From NCBI GenBank assembly GCA_947178105.1, contig CAMWXD010000029.1:1-50626 (forward strand): a stretch of 50,626 nucleotides of DNA. The letters run 5' to 3'. The position numbers and the translations under genes were made by a program. Below, piece by piece: positions 25,049 through 34,450 of this stretch (the first letter of the stretch is position 1; each line of letters begins with the position of its first letter). Source of the DNA: an uncultured Eubacterium sp. (GTDB lineage Bacteria > Bacillota > Clostridia > Lachnospirales > Lachnospiraceae). Under the pieces are notes generated by a model. The model was not told where the DNA came from and did no database searches. It saw only the letters and a list, made by a program, of their open reading frames with translations.

Positions 25049-25091
25049 AAGGAGGATGTCGTGTCTTTGTCTACACGATGTATGAGATATG
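25049..25091 (+). promoter_or_regulatory. Displaced ribosome site and minicistron before the giant membrane protein
   Basis: The only strong ribosome site here, AAGGAGG (25049-25055), lies 33 bases before the ATG at 25089. It is well spaced for a GTG at 25061, which opens a 40-codon frame that stops at 25183. An ATG at 25056 opens a nine-codon frame that stops three bases before 25089. Translation of the large gene may therefore be coupled to a leader frame. Confidence 0.35.
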
Positions 25092-28000
25092 AACGAAAAG
25101 GTATTATTGACTTTTCAAAAAAAAGCAATATTGACATTCAAGATAGTTGTTTGCTCATTGCTATGTCTGTATATTATGCATAATGTTTTAATAGATGGAT
25201 TGTCTCCATATTATAGCAGCAAGGACTATGACATTCAAACTCAGGTGGATGTTTCATCAGCAGAAATGGTAGCAGGTATTGTTTCTATTGAACAGGAGTT
25301 TTTGGCAAAGGGAAATAATCTGAACAAAATTAGTCTGTATTATACAGGCAATGCAGATGTCCAGGATGTTTTTACAATAAAACTGATTACAGACGGTGAT
25401 AGTATTATAGCGGAAAAAAAGTGCTCCTTTTGGGATTATTCGGCAGATTCTTGGAATAAAGTAGACATGAATGTTCAGGGACTCACAAGAGGTAATTGGT
25501 ATACAGTTCAGTTTACAACAGATTCAAATCAGGTTTATTTGTATGTTTCATCCCAGACGAAGGACACTTCAGGCATTTATGGAGGTTGCAGAGCTGGAGG
25601 AGTAGAGCTTCAGGGGAATGTATTCATGGGTTTTCAATTTACCTATACATATCTTACGTCGGCTAATATGATATTTTATGTAATTCAGTCTCTGTTAACA
25701 TTTTTATTTGTTTTTGTTCTCTGCTATGGAATATTTAAGATAGAAGAAATCTATCATTATTGTGCTGTCTATGGGATAAACAGAGGGATTATTTATGGTT
25801 TTTATTTTGCTGTTTATATGAGTTTTTCATTTAATCCGATGGATAGATTGAGAACAGAAGTGGTCGCTTTTACACGTGAGATGGGGGCCGGGTTGCTTGA
25901 AAATTATGATGTATCGAGAGTCATAAGCAATTTTAAGGAGTGGTTTCTGTTCTTTGCTATTATTCTCGTTATATACACATTGACAGCCTCTTTTCATTTA
26001 CATTTTGAAAGAAACAAAGAACAAAAAAAGGTATTGGCATTTCTTGATAAATTTATGGTGTTGGCAGATGTCAATCTGATTTTAAGAACAATTAACTTTT
26101 TTTATGACGAAGAACAGGATAATATTTTCTATTATGCTTCTTATGTGATCGCTTGTGTGATAGTTCTTAGCATTATTTATGCTGCTTTAAATATGGACAG
26201 ATATATCAGTGCGAAAGGATATGGGCAAATGATACTAGGAGCTTTTTCACTTGCGTTTCCTGTTGCGGCACTTATAAGTACAGAATGGGAGATGGGAAAG
26301 CTTTTACTGGGAATACAGGTGTTTTTTTGCGCTGGATTACTTGTAGTGGTCAGAATGATTAGTCCGTTCATTAGGAACCTGGAAAAAAAGAAGATACCAG
26401 ATATGGCTGCTATTATTTTTTCGGTATTTCCTTTTTTAACATCATTTTATATTGAAGCTGTCAATATTTTAAACCAGCACAGTGTTTTTATAGCACATCC
26501 AAGAAAATATTATGCAGTAGTATGTTTGCTGGTTTTGATAATAGGTATAGCTGGCTTAATTTTGATTGTCAGAAAAAAGTTGAAACTTCATTGGTGGAAA
26601 ACATGGTCTCATGTGTGGATTATAACTGGATTTGCCTGTCTGCATCAGCAGGTTGCATTAGAGAATACTTATGTACCAGACTTATTTGAATCTGCAAATT
26701 ACAGTGTGCTTATAAACGGGCTGTTAAAATTTGGAGAGATTCCCATAGTGGAGCATTTAGGACATCATATGATGCAGAGTGTCTGGGAGGGTCTTATTTA
26801 TGCATTTTTAAATGGGGACTTTGCAGGAGCTGACGTTTCTCCATATGCTGGCTATTTGATGGTTCCACTTACAATCTTATTTTATTTTTTTGTGAAAAAA
26901 ATATGGGATGCAGATGCCGCTTTATGGATTACCTTATTATTTCCATTTTACGACCATTGGAGCTATTATGGATGGGGACTTCTTATTGCATTTGCGATAC
27001 TTTTATTTGCAAAAAAAAATACATATGGACGTGCTTTTTGGCTGTGGTGTGCTTGTATATGGTGTGCATTGAACAGGGCAGATCTTGGAACAGCCTTTGG
27101 AATTGCCTGCATGCTGACATTAGTTGTTTATATCATATATGAAAAAAACTGGAAAGCAGTAAAAGTACTGCTGTATCCATTGATTGTGATAGGGGTTTTT
27201 GGAGTCATTTTATGGTGTGGGTTGTGTCTGGTGAAAGGAATTCATCCGGTAGTAAGATTGATAGAGTTCATGAAGCTTTTTGCAGCAAATATTAATTGGG
27301 CATATAATGGCATTGGTGATAATACTAAAACAGTTTATGCATGGTCCTACATGATTCTTCCATTTTTGATGACAGGGACTTTGCTGTATGTTGTTTTTTC
27401 AAAGAAATTACACAAAGATTTGGATCAGGATAGATGGATTCTTCTATTGATGCTAGGTTTTTCGTATTTTTCAAACTTTTCCCGTGCTTTGACAAGGCAC
27501 AGTTTGAAAGAGACGATTACGGCTACTGCTGTCTGGACATCATATATATTTTTATCACTGCTGGTTAGCTGTTTAGTAAGGAAAAAGTTTTTGTTTCTTC
27601 CAACATTTGTGTTGTTTATTCTGTGTAATATGCTTTTTGAACAGGATGGAAATTTTAATATTCAGCCGATTGCAAATGTTGCTGTTTCCAGAATGGGAAC
27701 TTATACAGAAAGCTGGACACTGGATCGTTTGGCAGAGGAGGACTATGAAACAGGAAATATGGAGACCTATTGGGAAGAAATTGCCCGGAAAAAAGAAGTA
27801 AAGAAGAGAGTTGTGTATCCAAAGTCTTTTCAGGACACAGTAGCTCCTTACGGGTTTATTTTTAAAACGTTGCTGGATGAAGATGATACATTCCTTGATT
27901 TTAATTATAATTCGTTCTTATATTCGGAATATGACCGCCCCGATCCTGTTTATGCTGCGCAGTCGCCGACCATGCTTTCAGGAGAATTGACACAGGAATA

Positions 28001-29102
28001 TTTTATTGATGAGATAAAAAGCAATATGGAAAATATACCGATTGCTCTGATGCCCAATACATCTGGAAATCACGATTCTATAGATGGAATTAAACTGAAT
28101 TATAAGTATTATAAAGTGGCAGAGTTTATTTACACATATTACAGGCCACTTTGTGAATATGAAAATTTTGCTGTATGGTGTCTTAAAGACAAATATGATG
28201 AGATGGCAGAGCTATTACGTCATACAGAAGTTTTTGAAAGGATATCCAAAATGTCTTATCTGCTGAATGACGATTTTTATGTCGCTGAAAATTGTGATGT
28301 AGAGAAAGATATAAGGGGTAGAACTCTGACAATGGTAGCAACTGCGGCAGACCCAATGCTGCTTAGCCTTGAGTCGTCATTAGGATTATCTTCTTATGCT
28401 GGAGAGAAAGTAAATATAGTTGTAGAGTATACGACTGCAGATGTTGGCACTATGCAGCTTTTTTATACGACTGAAGAAGGCGAAGTTTATACTGCTGAAA
28501 AATGTGTCAATAATGAAATTACAGGAGAAGGTACAGCATGTTTTACAATTCCGGTTACACAGAATACTAAAGTAAGACTGGATATTCCAGAAGACAGTAC
28601 GGTTGTGATCAGGGACATTAGTATATCAAGCGTATGGAAATTGGCAGATTGGGGCTATGATCAGGCATTACATCATCATGTTCTGAATCATCTGCCGCGC
28701 ATCTGGGCAGAGTTTGACAAACGGGATGCAGCAGGTAATATGGTTGTGGCAGAAGATATTAAAACAGGTATAGGATTTCATACGTTTCGTGAATTGGAAG
28801 AAATAGAACGTAAAGATGGAAATTATTTGATGTTGACAGCTGTTTATACAGGTATAGATATCAATGGTTTTAGTAGATCAGATGATGAATATACAACGGC
28901 TGTATTGATTGCTGGTATATATGATGGAGATATGTTTACGGAGAAATGCAGATATGAATTTACATTAAAAGAAGGGAAACATGATTACTTGTTTAGGATA
29001 AGCAGTGACTATTACTGGAATTTAGGTGAAATTAATATGGTAGAAATTGAATGTCAGGAACAAATAACAGAAGTTGATATCAAAATACTACAGGGAGATT
29101 AA
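25089..29102 (+). CDS. Giant polytopic membrane protein with extracytoplasmic domains, possible polymerase or GT-C enzyme
   Basis: At 1337 residues this is by far the largest membrane protein here. One span near the N-terminus is followed by an extracytoplasmic beta-rich domain of about 150 residues (about 45-195), then some 16-18 spans between about 200 and 880. A soluble tail of about 450 residues follows, again beta-rich near its end (DSTVVIRDISISSVW). The middle has EHLGHHMMQSVWEGLIYAFL and FYDHWSYYGWGLLIAF, loops with histidine and acidic residues that could be catalytic. The size and layout fit a GT-C-like transferase or polymerase acting outside the membrane, but no family is recognised. 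The start has no ribosome site of its own; see the leader entry. Confidence 0.75.
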   Translation: MNEKVLLTFQKKAILTFKIVVCSLLCLYIMHNVLIDGLSPYYSSKDYDIQTQVDVSSAEMVAGIVSIEQEFLAKGNNLNKISLYYTGNADVQDVFTIKLITDGDSIIAEKKCSFWDYSADSWNKVDMNVQGLTRGNWYTVQFTTDSNQVYLYVSSQTKDTSGIYGGCRAGGVELQGNVFMGFQFTYTYLTSANMIFYVIQSLLTFLFVFVLCYGIFKIEEIYHYCAVYGINRGIIYGFYFAVYMSFSFNPMDRLRTEVVAFTREMGAGLLENYDVSRVISNFKEWFLFFAIILVIYTLTASFHLHFERNKEQKKVLAFLDKFMVLADVNLILRTINFFYDEEQDNIFYYASYVIACVIVLSIIYAALNMDRYISAKGYGQMILGAFSLAFPVAALISTEWEMGKLLLGIQVFFCAGLLVVVRMISPFIRNLEKKKIPDMAAIIFSVFPFLTSFYIEAVNILNQHSVFIAHPRKYYAVVCLLVLIIGIAGLILIVRKKLKLHWWKTWSHVWIITGFACLHQQVALENTYVPDLFESANYSVLINGLLKFGEIPIVEHLGHHMMQSVWEGLIYAFLNGDFAGADVSPYAGYLMVPLTILFYFFVKKIWDADAALWITLLFPFYDHWSYYGWGLLIAFAILLFAKKNTYGRAFWLWCACIWCALNRADLGTAFGIACMLTLVVYIIYEKNWKAVKVLLYPLIVIGVFGVILWCGLCLVKGIHPVVRLIEFMKLFAANINWAYNGIGDNTKTVYAWSYMILPFLMTGTLLYVVFSKKLHKDLDQDRWILLLMLGFSYFSNFSRALTRHSLKETITATAVWTSYIFLSLLVSCLVRKKFLFLPTFVLFILCNMLFEQDGNFNIQPIANVAVSRMGTYTESWTLDRLAEEDYETGNMETYWEEIARKKEVKKRVVYPKSFQDTVAPYGFIFKTLLDEDDTFLDFNYNSFLYSEYDRPDPVYAAQSPTMLSGELTQEYFIDEIKSNMENIPIALMPNTSGNHDSIDGIKLNYKYYKVAEFIYTYYRPLCEYENFAVWCLKDKYDEMAELLRHTEVFERISKMSYLLNDDFYVAENCDVEKDIRGRTLTMVATAADPMLLSLESSLGLSSYAGEKVNIVVEYTTADVGTMQLFYTTEEGEVYTAEKCVNNEITGEGTACFTIPVTQNTKVRLDIPEDSTVVIRDISISSVWKLADWGYDQALHHHVLNHLPRIWAEFDKRDAAGNMVVAEDIKTGIGFHTFRELEEIERKDGNYLMLTAVYTGIDINGFSRSDDEYTTAVLIAGIYDGDMFTEKCRYEFTLKEGKHDYLFRISSDYYWNLGEINMVEIECQEQITEVDIKILQGD

Positions 29103-29106
29103 GGAT

Positions 29107-29922
29107 ATGAGATTATCAGTGCCACAGTTTGAAGAAACAATTTTTTTTGAAAAGCAAACAAAATATTGTCTGTTAATTCCATTATTCAATGAAGGTGAGC
29201 GCTATTTTAGACAGGTAAAAAAGATGCGAAAGAACGGTTTGTTTGGAAAAATAGATGTGGTCATTTGTGATGCTGGGTCCAAAGATGGGACAACAGATCC
29301 TGTATTTCTGAAAAAGAGTGGGCACAGGGCTCTTTTGGTGAGAAGTGGAAAGGGGCGTTATTCTACTGATATCAGAATGGGTTATTATTGGGCTTTGCAG
29401 CAGGGGTATGAGGGATTCATTACAGTAGACGGTAATGATAAGGATGGCACAGAAGCTGTTGGCATGTTTATAGATGCATTGGATCGGGGATATGATTATG
29501 TACAAGGGTCTCGCTTTGTCAAAGGAGGCAGGGGAATTCATACACCATTTGTTCGTCAGGCTGCTATGAAGCTTATAAATGAGCCTGTGATGACTTTTTG
29601 CGCACGCAGACATCTGACAGACACGACGAATGGATTTCGGGCATATTCCAAGCGTTTTTTGACGGATAGGAGAGTCCTCCCATTTCGTGATATATTTTGG
29701 GGTTATGAGTTGATCTATTATTTGCCGATTAAAGCATGCTGTTTGGGTTTTAAGACTTGTGAAATTCCAGTTACCAGGGTTTATCCAAAAGGGAAGATAC
29801 CATCTAAGGTTGGTGGGCTCAGAGGAAACCTTTATCAGATGAGTATTTTGTATCATTGTCTCTGGAAACATTATGATCCGGAGAGTAAATATAGGTTTAA
29901 GGAGCATGGAAGATGTATTTAG
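29107..29922 (+). CDS. GT2-family glycosyltransferase, polyprenyl-phosphate type without membrane spans
   Basis: The 271-residue protein has a GT-A domain with CLLIPLFNEGERY, ICDAGSKDGTTDP (about 50-62), TVDGNDKDG (about 110) and QGSRFVKGGRG, the last two being like dolichyl-phosphate mannose synthase relatives. It lacks the C-terminal membrane helices found in the protein at 14822. It may make a lipid-phosphate sugar for the giant membrane protein encoded just before it, only four bases away; this pairing is inferred. The ATG at 29107 is preferred over one inside the preceding gene because GGAG lies before it. Confidence 0.87.
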   Translation: MRLSVPQFEETIFFEKQTKYCLLIPLFNEGERYFRQVKKMRKNGLFGKIDVVICDAGSKDGTTDPVFLKKSGHRALLVRSGKGRYSTDIRMGYYWALQQGYEGFITVDGNDKDGTEAVGMFIDALDRGYDYVQGSRFVKGGRGIHTPFVRQAAMKLINEPVMTFCARRHLTDTTNGFRAYSKRFLTDRRVLPFRDIFWGYELIYYLPIKACCLGFKTCEIPVTRVYPKGKIPSKVGGLRGNLYQMSILYHCLWKHYDPESKYRFKEHGRCI

Positions 29923-30797
29923 TTGTTGGTGCAAATGGATTTTTGGGTTCTTATGTTTTAAAAAATATTTTGGAACAAACAAATGATTTTGTTATAGCAG
30001 TGGCAAGGAAGACGGAACAGGTTACAGCCAGTCCCAGGATCAGATGGGTTAGTTGTGATATTACTGATACTGAGGGAGTAGATGTGCTCTGTAGAGAATT
30101 AGAATGTTATGATGATATGAAAGTAGTTTTCCTTGTAGCATATCATAATCCGGATATGGTGGAAAAAAATTTGGAGATTGCATGGAATATTAATGTTACA
30201 TCTCTGTCCTATTTCGTTAACAATCTGAGAAATGTAAAATGTTTGTTTTATGCTTCTACAGATAATGTTTATGGAAATAGCATTGACAATTATAGATTTA
30301 AGGAAAATGATCTGTTGAATCCTGTCAATGTGTATGGCAGGCAGAAATGTGCTGCTGAAAGTATTGTTATATGGTATGGATATAATGTTGTGAGATATCC
30401 ATTTTTGATTTCTCCAAGCCTATCTCCAGTCAAAAGGCATTTTTATGATGTGATTACGGATACGATGAAAAATGGTAGAGAGATAGAGATGTTTGCAGAT
30501 TCATTTCGGTCATCCTTGAGTTTTGATACGGGAGCAGCACTTTTGATTGACCTGATAGAGGGTTATAGTGGGGATGTTCCCAAAGTTCTGAATATTTGTG
30601 GAGATGACGCGTTTTCCAAATATGAGATAGGTCTTATGCTTGCAAAGAAGCTGGGGGTTGACAACAGGCTTGTAGTTCCAGTTCTGACAGCAGAGGCGCA
30701 AGGAATATTTGAGGCAGAACGGGCTAAGTCTACATTGATGGACAATACAAAGGTGAAAGAAGTGCTTGGAATAGATGAAATAAAGCTTGTTTTGTAA
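29913..30797 (+). CDS. NAD-dependent epimerase/dehydratase, probable nucleotide-sugar 4-reductase
   Basis: This 294-residue short-chain dehydrogenase has the nucleotide-binding motif VGANGFLGSYV (5-15), CLFYASTDNVYG and the catalytic pair Y141-x3-K145 in YGRQK. Its length and the YASTDNVYG/NPVNVYG pattern resemble dTDP-4-dehydrorhamnose reductase and related reductases. With the Gmd-like dehydratase at 32958 nearby, it may reduce the 4-keto group of a GDP-6-deoxy sugar or heptose. It could equally serve the CDP-dideoxy branch. AAGGAG precedes the start, which overlaps the previous gene by ten bases. Confidence 0.85.
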   Translation: MYLVVGANGFLGSYVLKNILEQTNDFVIAVARKTEQVTASPRIRWVSCDITDTEGVDVLCRELECYDDMKVVFLVAYHNPDMVEKNLEIAWNINVTSLSYFVNNLRNVKCLFYASTDNVYGNSIDNYRFKENDLLNPVNVYGRQKCAAESIVIWYGYNVVRYPFLISPSLSPVKRHFYDVITDTMKNGREIEMFADSFRSSLSFDTGAALLIDLIEGYSGDVPKVLNICGDDAFSKYEIGLMLAKKLGVDNRLVVPVLTAEAQGIFEAERAKSTLMDNTKVKEVLGIDEIKLVL

Positions 30798-30849
30798 AAA
30801 TATAGTGAGAACAATAAAGCTGGTGTTGTAAATTTAGGAGGACAGATTG

Positions 30850-31867
30850 GTGAAAGAACGTGATACCGGCATGGACATTTTGAGAGTATATCTTGCGTTT
30901 TTAGTTGTTTTAGTACATGGCTGGAAAGAATATACGTATCCATATGAACCAGGTCTTTTTTTCCCATGGTCATTTTTTAATCGTTCAGGAACAGTTGCCG
31001 TACATGTGTTTATTTTTTTAGCTTTTTTGTATACAGATATTGAGGAATTGGGACATAGTCGTTTACTGTTTGAAAAGAGAATGTGTCGGTTGTTAGTACC
31101 TCACATTGCATGGACGTTCATATATTTAGTGATATATAAAGTAGCTGGTTTGATATGGGATAAAGATTTTAAGATTATAATAAGGAGCGTAATGATACAG
31201 TTATTTTTGGGTCATGGATATAATGAGGTGATGTGGTTCCAGGTAGTACTTATTCTTTTGACTATATTTTTTGTAGCTTTATTTAAATTTATGGAGGAAT
31301 GGAAACAGGATGTAACATTGATATGTATTTTCGGCTTTTGCATCATAGGGCAGTATTCGGGTATAAATGAAAAAATTTTTGGTCATATGATTCCAGAAGT
31401 ATTTTTATCATTTGGTCGTATAAGTGAAGTCGCACCTACAGCAGTGGCTGCTGTATTTTTCCAAAAATATAATGCAAGGCTAATGATAAAAAAACACTGG
31501 CAGATGATACTGACAGGTTCATTGCTGGGATTATTTATAATATATAATTATCCTGTTTTTAGGAATATCGATGGATATGCATACAGTGGTTTTTGGAGGT
31601 TTAGTGCAGCTGTTCTGACTGTTTTAATAGCAGAAAGCTGTTCGATTGTTTTTAGGGGGGGGAGAGACCGATAGAATAGAAAAATTGTTCAGTATGTTAT
31701 CTAAGTTTACACCGGGTGTTTATTATATGCAGAGGATGATTTTGACATTATTTTTTGACAAGAGGGTAAGTTTTCTATATTGTTTGATGATTTTTGCTGT
31801 AGCTATGGGAATATCTGCAGTTGCTTATATAACTCAAAATAAGTATCTTAGATATATTTTTAATTAA
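30850..31867 (+). pseudogene. Acyltransferase-3 family membrane enzyme, frame OFF at a poly-G run
   Basis: The first frame (to 31674) codes 274 residues of an acyltransferase-3 protein: an N-terminal MDILRVYLAFLVVLVHGW, where the family's histidine is VHGW, and eight or so spans. At eight G (31655-31662) it ends in a stop four codons later. The next frame (to 31867) supplies the missing end: EKLFSMLSKFTPGVYYMQRM, the usual last-but-one helix, and a final span. Seven or ten G would give one 338-residue protein, the family's usual length. Such enzymes O-acetylate surface sugars. Start is GTG at 30850 (or TTG at 30847) after AGGAGG. Best read as a switchable gene in its OFF state. Confidence 0.85.
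31655..31662 (+). repeat. Poly-G tract (8 G) in the acyltransferase gene
   Basis: Eight G shift the acyltransferase frame; removing one restores it. The number of G and the needed change are the same as in the TylF-type gene. Confidence 0.85.
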
Positions 31868-31933
31868 ATATTTGCAGAGCAGAGGCACTGTCCATGAGAT
31901 GGAGGTGCAATTAATTTATAGGGAGATATGATA

Positions 31934-32941
31934 ATGATTATAACAAAAACACCATTCAGAATGTCTTTTTTTGGAGGCGGGACTGATTACCCGGGATATT
32001 ATAAAGAACATGGCGGATCTGTTATTTCTACTACGTTCGATAAATACTGTATGGTTTCTGTCGGGCATTTGCCAAGGTTTTTTGAGTATACGAATCAATT
32101 AACTTACAGTAGAATTGAACGCACAAAAACAGTGGATGAGATCGAACATCCTGCTGTACGGAATGCTATGAAGTATTTGGACATGCATGAACTTAGAATT
32201 GATTACGAAGCTGATCTCCCTGCCAGGTCAGGTATTGGAACCAGTAGTTCTTTTGCAGTAGGGTTACTGAATGCCTTCTATGCGTTAAAAGGAAAATATG
32301 TTGATAAGAGAAAGCTGGCAGAGGATGCTATTTGTCTGGAGAGAAATTTGTGTAAAGAGAGCGGGGGCATCCAAGATCAGATTGCTGCTTCTTATGGCGG
32401 ATTTAACAGAATCGATTTTTTTGATGGAGGATTCAATGTGAGTCCTGTTATTATTCCTCCTGAGCGTAAAAAGGAACTGCAGGATAACCTTATGCTTTTT
32501 TTTACCGGATTTTCAAGATACTCAGGTGAGATAGCATCTGAACAGGAAAAGAATATCAAGGATAAACAGGCTGAGCTTAAAGAAATACAAAGTCTTGTAG
32601 ATGATGCACATAAGATTTTGGTTTCGAAAACTAGACTGGATGAGTTTGGAAGGCTTTTAGATTATGCATGGAAGCTGAAACGTGGAATTACACATAAAAT
32701 ATCAAATGGTATAATTGATGATTTGTATAGGAAGGCCATGGATGCAGGTGCATCAGGGGGAAAACTCCTTGGTGCAGGTGGTGGCGGATTTATTCTGCTT
32801 TATGTGGAGAAGGATAAGCAAAAGACAGTAAGGAATGCGCTTAGGGAGCTTTTATATATTCCTTTTGAATTTGAGCATGAAGGTACTAGGATTATTTATT
32901 ACCAGGCAGAGGATTATGATCCGCTTGAGGCAAATGATTGA
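31934..32941 (+). CDS. hddA: D-glycero-alpha-D-manno-heptose-7-phosphate kinase
   Basis: The 335-residue protein is a GHMP kinase of the HddA type: TKTPFRMSFFGGGTDYPGYY at the N-terminus, the ATP loop PARSGIGTSSSFAVG (about 97-111), SGGIQDQIAASYGG and the C-terminal GGKLLGAGGGGFIL. HddA phosphorylates heptose 7-phosphate at C1 toward GDP-D-glycero-D-manno-heptose. gmhA lies 1.5 kb downstream. The ATG at 31934 has GGGAG at the right distance; the one at 31928 is too close. The matching guanylyltransferase (HddC) and phosphatase (GmhB) were not found in the window. Confidence 0.9.
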   Translation: MIITKTPFRMSFFGGGTDYPGYYKEHGGSVISTTFDKYCMVSVGHLPRFFEYTNQLTYSRIERTKTVDEIEHPAVRNAMKYLDMHELRIDYEADLPARSGIGTSSSFAVGLLNAFYALKGKYVDKRKLAEDAICLERNLCKESGGIQDQIAASYGGFNRIDFFDGGFNVSPVIIPPERKKELQDNLMLFFTGFSRYSGEIASEQEKNIKDKQAELKEIQSLVDDAHKILVSKTRLDEFGRLLDYAWKLKRGITHKISNGIIDDLYRKAMDAGASGGKLLGAGGGGFILLYVEKDKQKTVRNALRELLYIPFEFEHEGTRIIYYQAEDYDPLEAND

Positions 32942-32957
32942 GTATGGAGGAAGAAAG

Positions 32958-33986
32958 ATGAAGGCATTGATCACTGGGATTACTGGGATGGTTGGATCAC
33001 ATTTATGTGATTTTCTTTTGGAAAATACGGATTGGGATGTGTATGGTGTTTGCAGATGGAGAAGTCCGCTGGATAATGTAGAACATCTGCTTGGGCGGGC
33101 GAATGATAAGGACAGGGTATTTTTTAAATATGCTGATTTGAATGATCAGACATCACTTATTACGATGATTCAGGATGTAAAGCCAGATTACATTTTTCAC
33201 TTGGCGGCACAAAGCTATCCATTGACCAGTTTTACAGCACCCATTGATACTCTTAACACGAATGTTTTGGGGACCTGCAGGCTACTGGAAAGCGTTAGGC
33301 TGGCGATGGGACAGGATAAAGATTATAAACCAGTAGTTCATGTGTGTGCTTCGTCAGAAGTATTTGGGAAAATTCCAGCAGATAAAAAACCGGAAACAGG
33401 TATCCATGAGGATTGTCCATTTCATCCGGCTTCTCCCTATGCGATTTCGAAAGTAGGAACGGATTTGCTTGGAAGATATTATGCAGAGGCTTATGGAATG
33501 ACGGTTATGACTACGAGAATGTTTACACATACAGGCCCAAGACGTGGGGATGTATTTCATGAGTCCACTTTTGCGAAGCAGATTGCAATGATTGAAGCTG
33601 GATTGATTGAGCCGATTGTAAAGGTTGGAAATCTAAGATCTCTCCGGACTTATGCGGATGTACGTGATGCTGTAAGAGCTTACCATATGCTTGTGACCAT
33701 AGATCCCATTCCTGGGGAGTATTACAATATCGGAGGTGCGTATACCTGTGAGGTTGGAGATACATTACATACTCTGCTTGGCTTCTCTGTGGCTAAGGAT
33801 AGAATCAGGATGGTTGCTGATCCTGAACGTATGCGTTTGATTGATGCTGACCTCCAAGTGCCGGATTATAGTAAATTTCAGACACATACTGGATGGAAGC
33901 CAGAGATCTCTTATGAGCAGACAATGGAAGATCTGCTTAATTACTGGAGGAAGAGAGTGAAAAAAGGGAGTTTCCTGACAAGGTAG
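32958..33986 (+). CDS. GDP-mannose 4,6-dehydratase family protein, possibly acting on GDP-heptose
   Basis: The 342-residue extended short-chain dehydrogenase has ITGITGMVGSHLCDFL, IFHLAAQSYPLTSF, CASSEVFG and the catalytic Y161-x3-K165 in SPYAISKVGTD. NHTGPRRGDVFHES-like sequence (MFTHTGPRRGDVF) and GNLRSLRTYADVRD place it with the Gmd branch rather than CDP-glucose dehydratases. Between hddA and gmhA its likely substrate is a GDP-heptose, as for DmhA of Yersinia or WcbK of Burkholderia, giving a 6-deoxy-4-keto product. GDP-mannose is the alternative. GGAGG lies seven bases before the ATG at 32958. Confidence 0.86.
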   Translation: MKALITGITGMVGSHLCDFLLENTDWDVYGVCRWRSPLDNVEHLLGRANDKDRVFFKYADLNDQTSLITMIQDVKPDYIFHLAAQSYPLTSFTAPIDTLNTNVLGTCRLLESVRLAMGQDKDYKPVVHVCASSEVFGKIPADKKPETGIHEDCPFHPASPYAISKVGTDLLGRYYAEAYGMTVMTTRMFTHTGPRRGDVFHESTFAKQIAMIEAGLIEPIVKVGNLRSLRTYADVRDAVRAYHMLVTIDPIPGEYYNIGGAYTCEVGDTLHTLLGFSVAKDRIRMVADPERMRLIDADLQVPDYSKFQTHTGWKPEISYEQTMEDLLNYWRKRVKKGSFLTR

Positions 33987-33996
33987 GAGAATGATT

Positions 33997-34377
33997 ATGC
34001 TGATAGAACGTATGAAAGCAGATTTTGAGTATAAAGATGAAAGAGGAACGTTGACACAGCTTGTTCGCAGAGGGTATTCGCAGGTTAATGTGGTAATGTC
34101 AAAAGGTGGTGTATTTCGAGGAGGACATTACCATAGGCTAAATACAGAGGCTTATTATGTTATACAGGGCAGCTGCAGGGTGACTGCGTACAGAGATAGA
34201 GAGAAGGAAACAGAGATCTATCGTGCAGGTGATTTTTTTCGTATTGGGCCATATATTACACATGATTTTGACTATCTAGAGGATTCTATACTGGTTACAA
34301 TGTACAGTCTGGGGGCAGAACTTGAGGATGGCAGAATGGACAGTTTTATTATGGAAAAATTCGATGATGAGGGTTGA
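33997..34377 (+). CDS. Small cupin protein, candidate nucleotide-sugar epimerase or isomerase
   Basis: This 126-residue single-cupin protein has YSQVNVVMSKGGVFRGGHYH, with two likely metal or catalytic histidines, NTEAYYVIQGSCRVTAY and FFRIGPYITHDFDY. It resembles the WxcM-like and RmlC-like cupins that isomerise or epimerise keto sugars. Its place directly after a GDP-sugar 4,6-dehydratase fits work on the 4-keto product. ATG at 33997 has better spacing from AGGAGA than ATG at 33991. A non-catalytic role cannot be excluded. Confidence 0.75.
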   Translation: MLIERMKADFEYKDERGTLTQLVRRGYSQVNVVMSKGGVFRGGHYHRLNTEAYYVIQGSCRVTAYRDREKETEIYRAGDFFRIGPYITHDFDYLEDSILVTMYSLGAELEDGRMDSFIMEKFDDEG

Positions 34378-34450
34378 TCAAGCAATATTGTGATAATAGG
34401 AGATTTGCCTGATTATTTTTGTACTGGATTCGTGAAGAGGGGATTTACTA

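Noticed and set aside
32958..33986. CDP-glucose 4,6-dehydratase (RfbG) to complete the rfbF-rfbH pathway
   Set aside because: The motifs GNLRSLRTYADVRD and HTGPRRGDVF fit the GDP-mannose dehydratase branch, and the gene sits in the heptose block.
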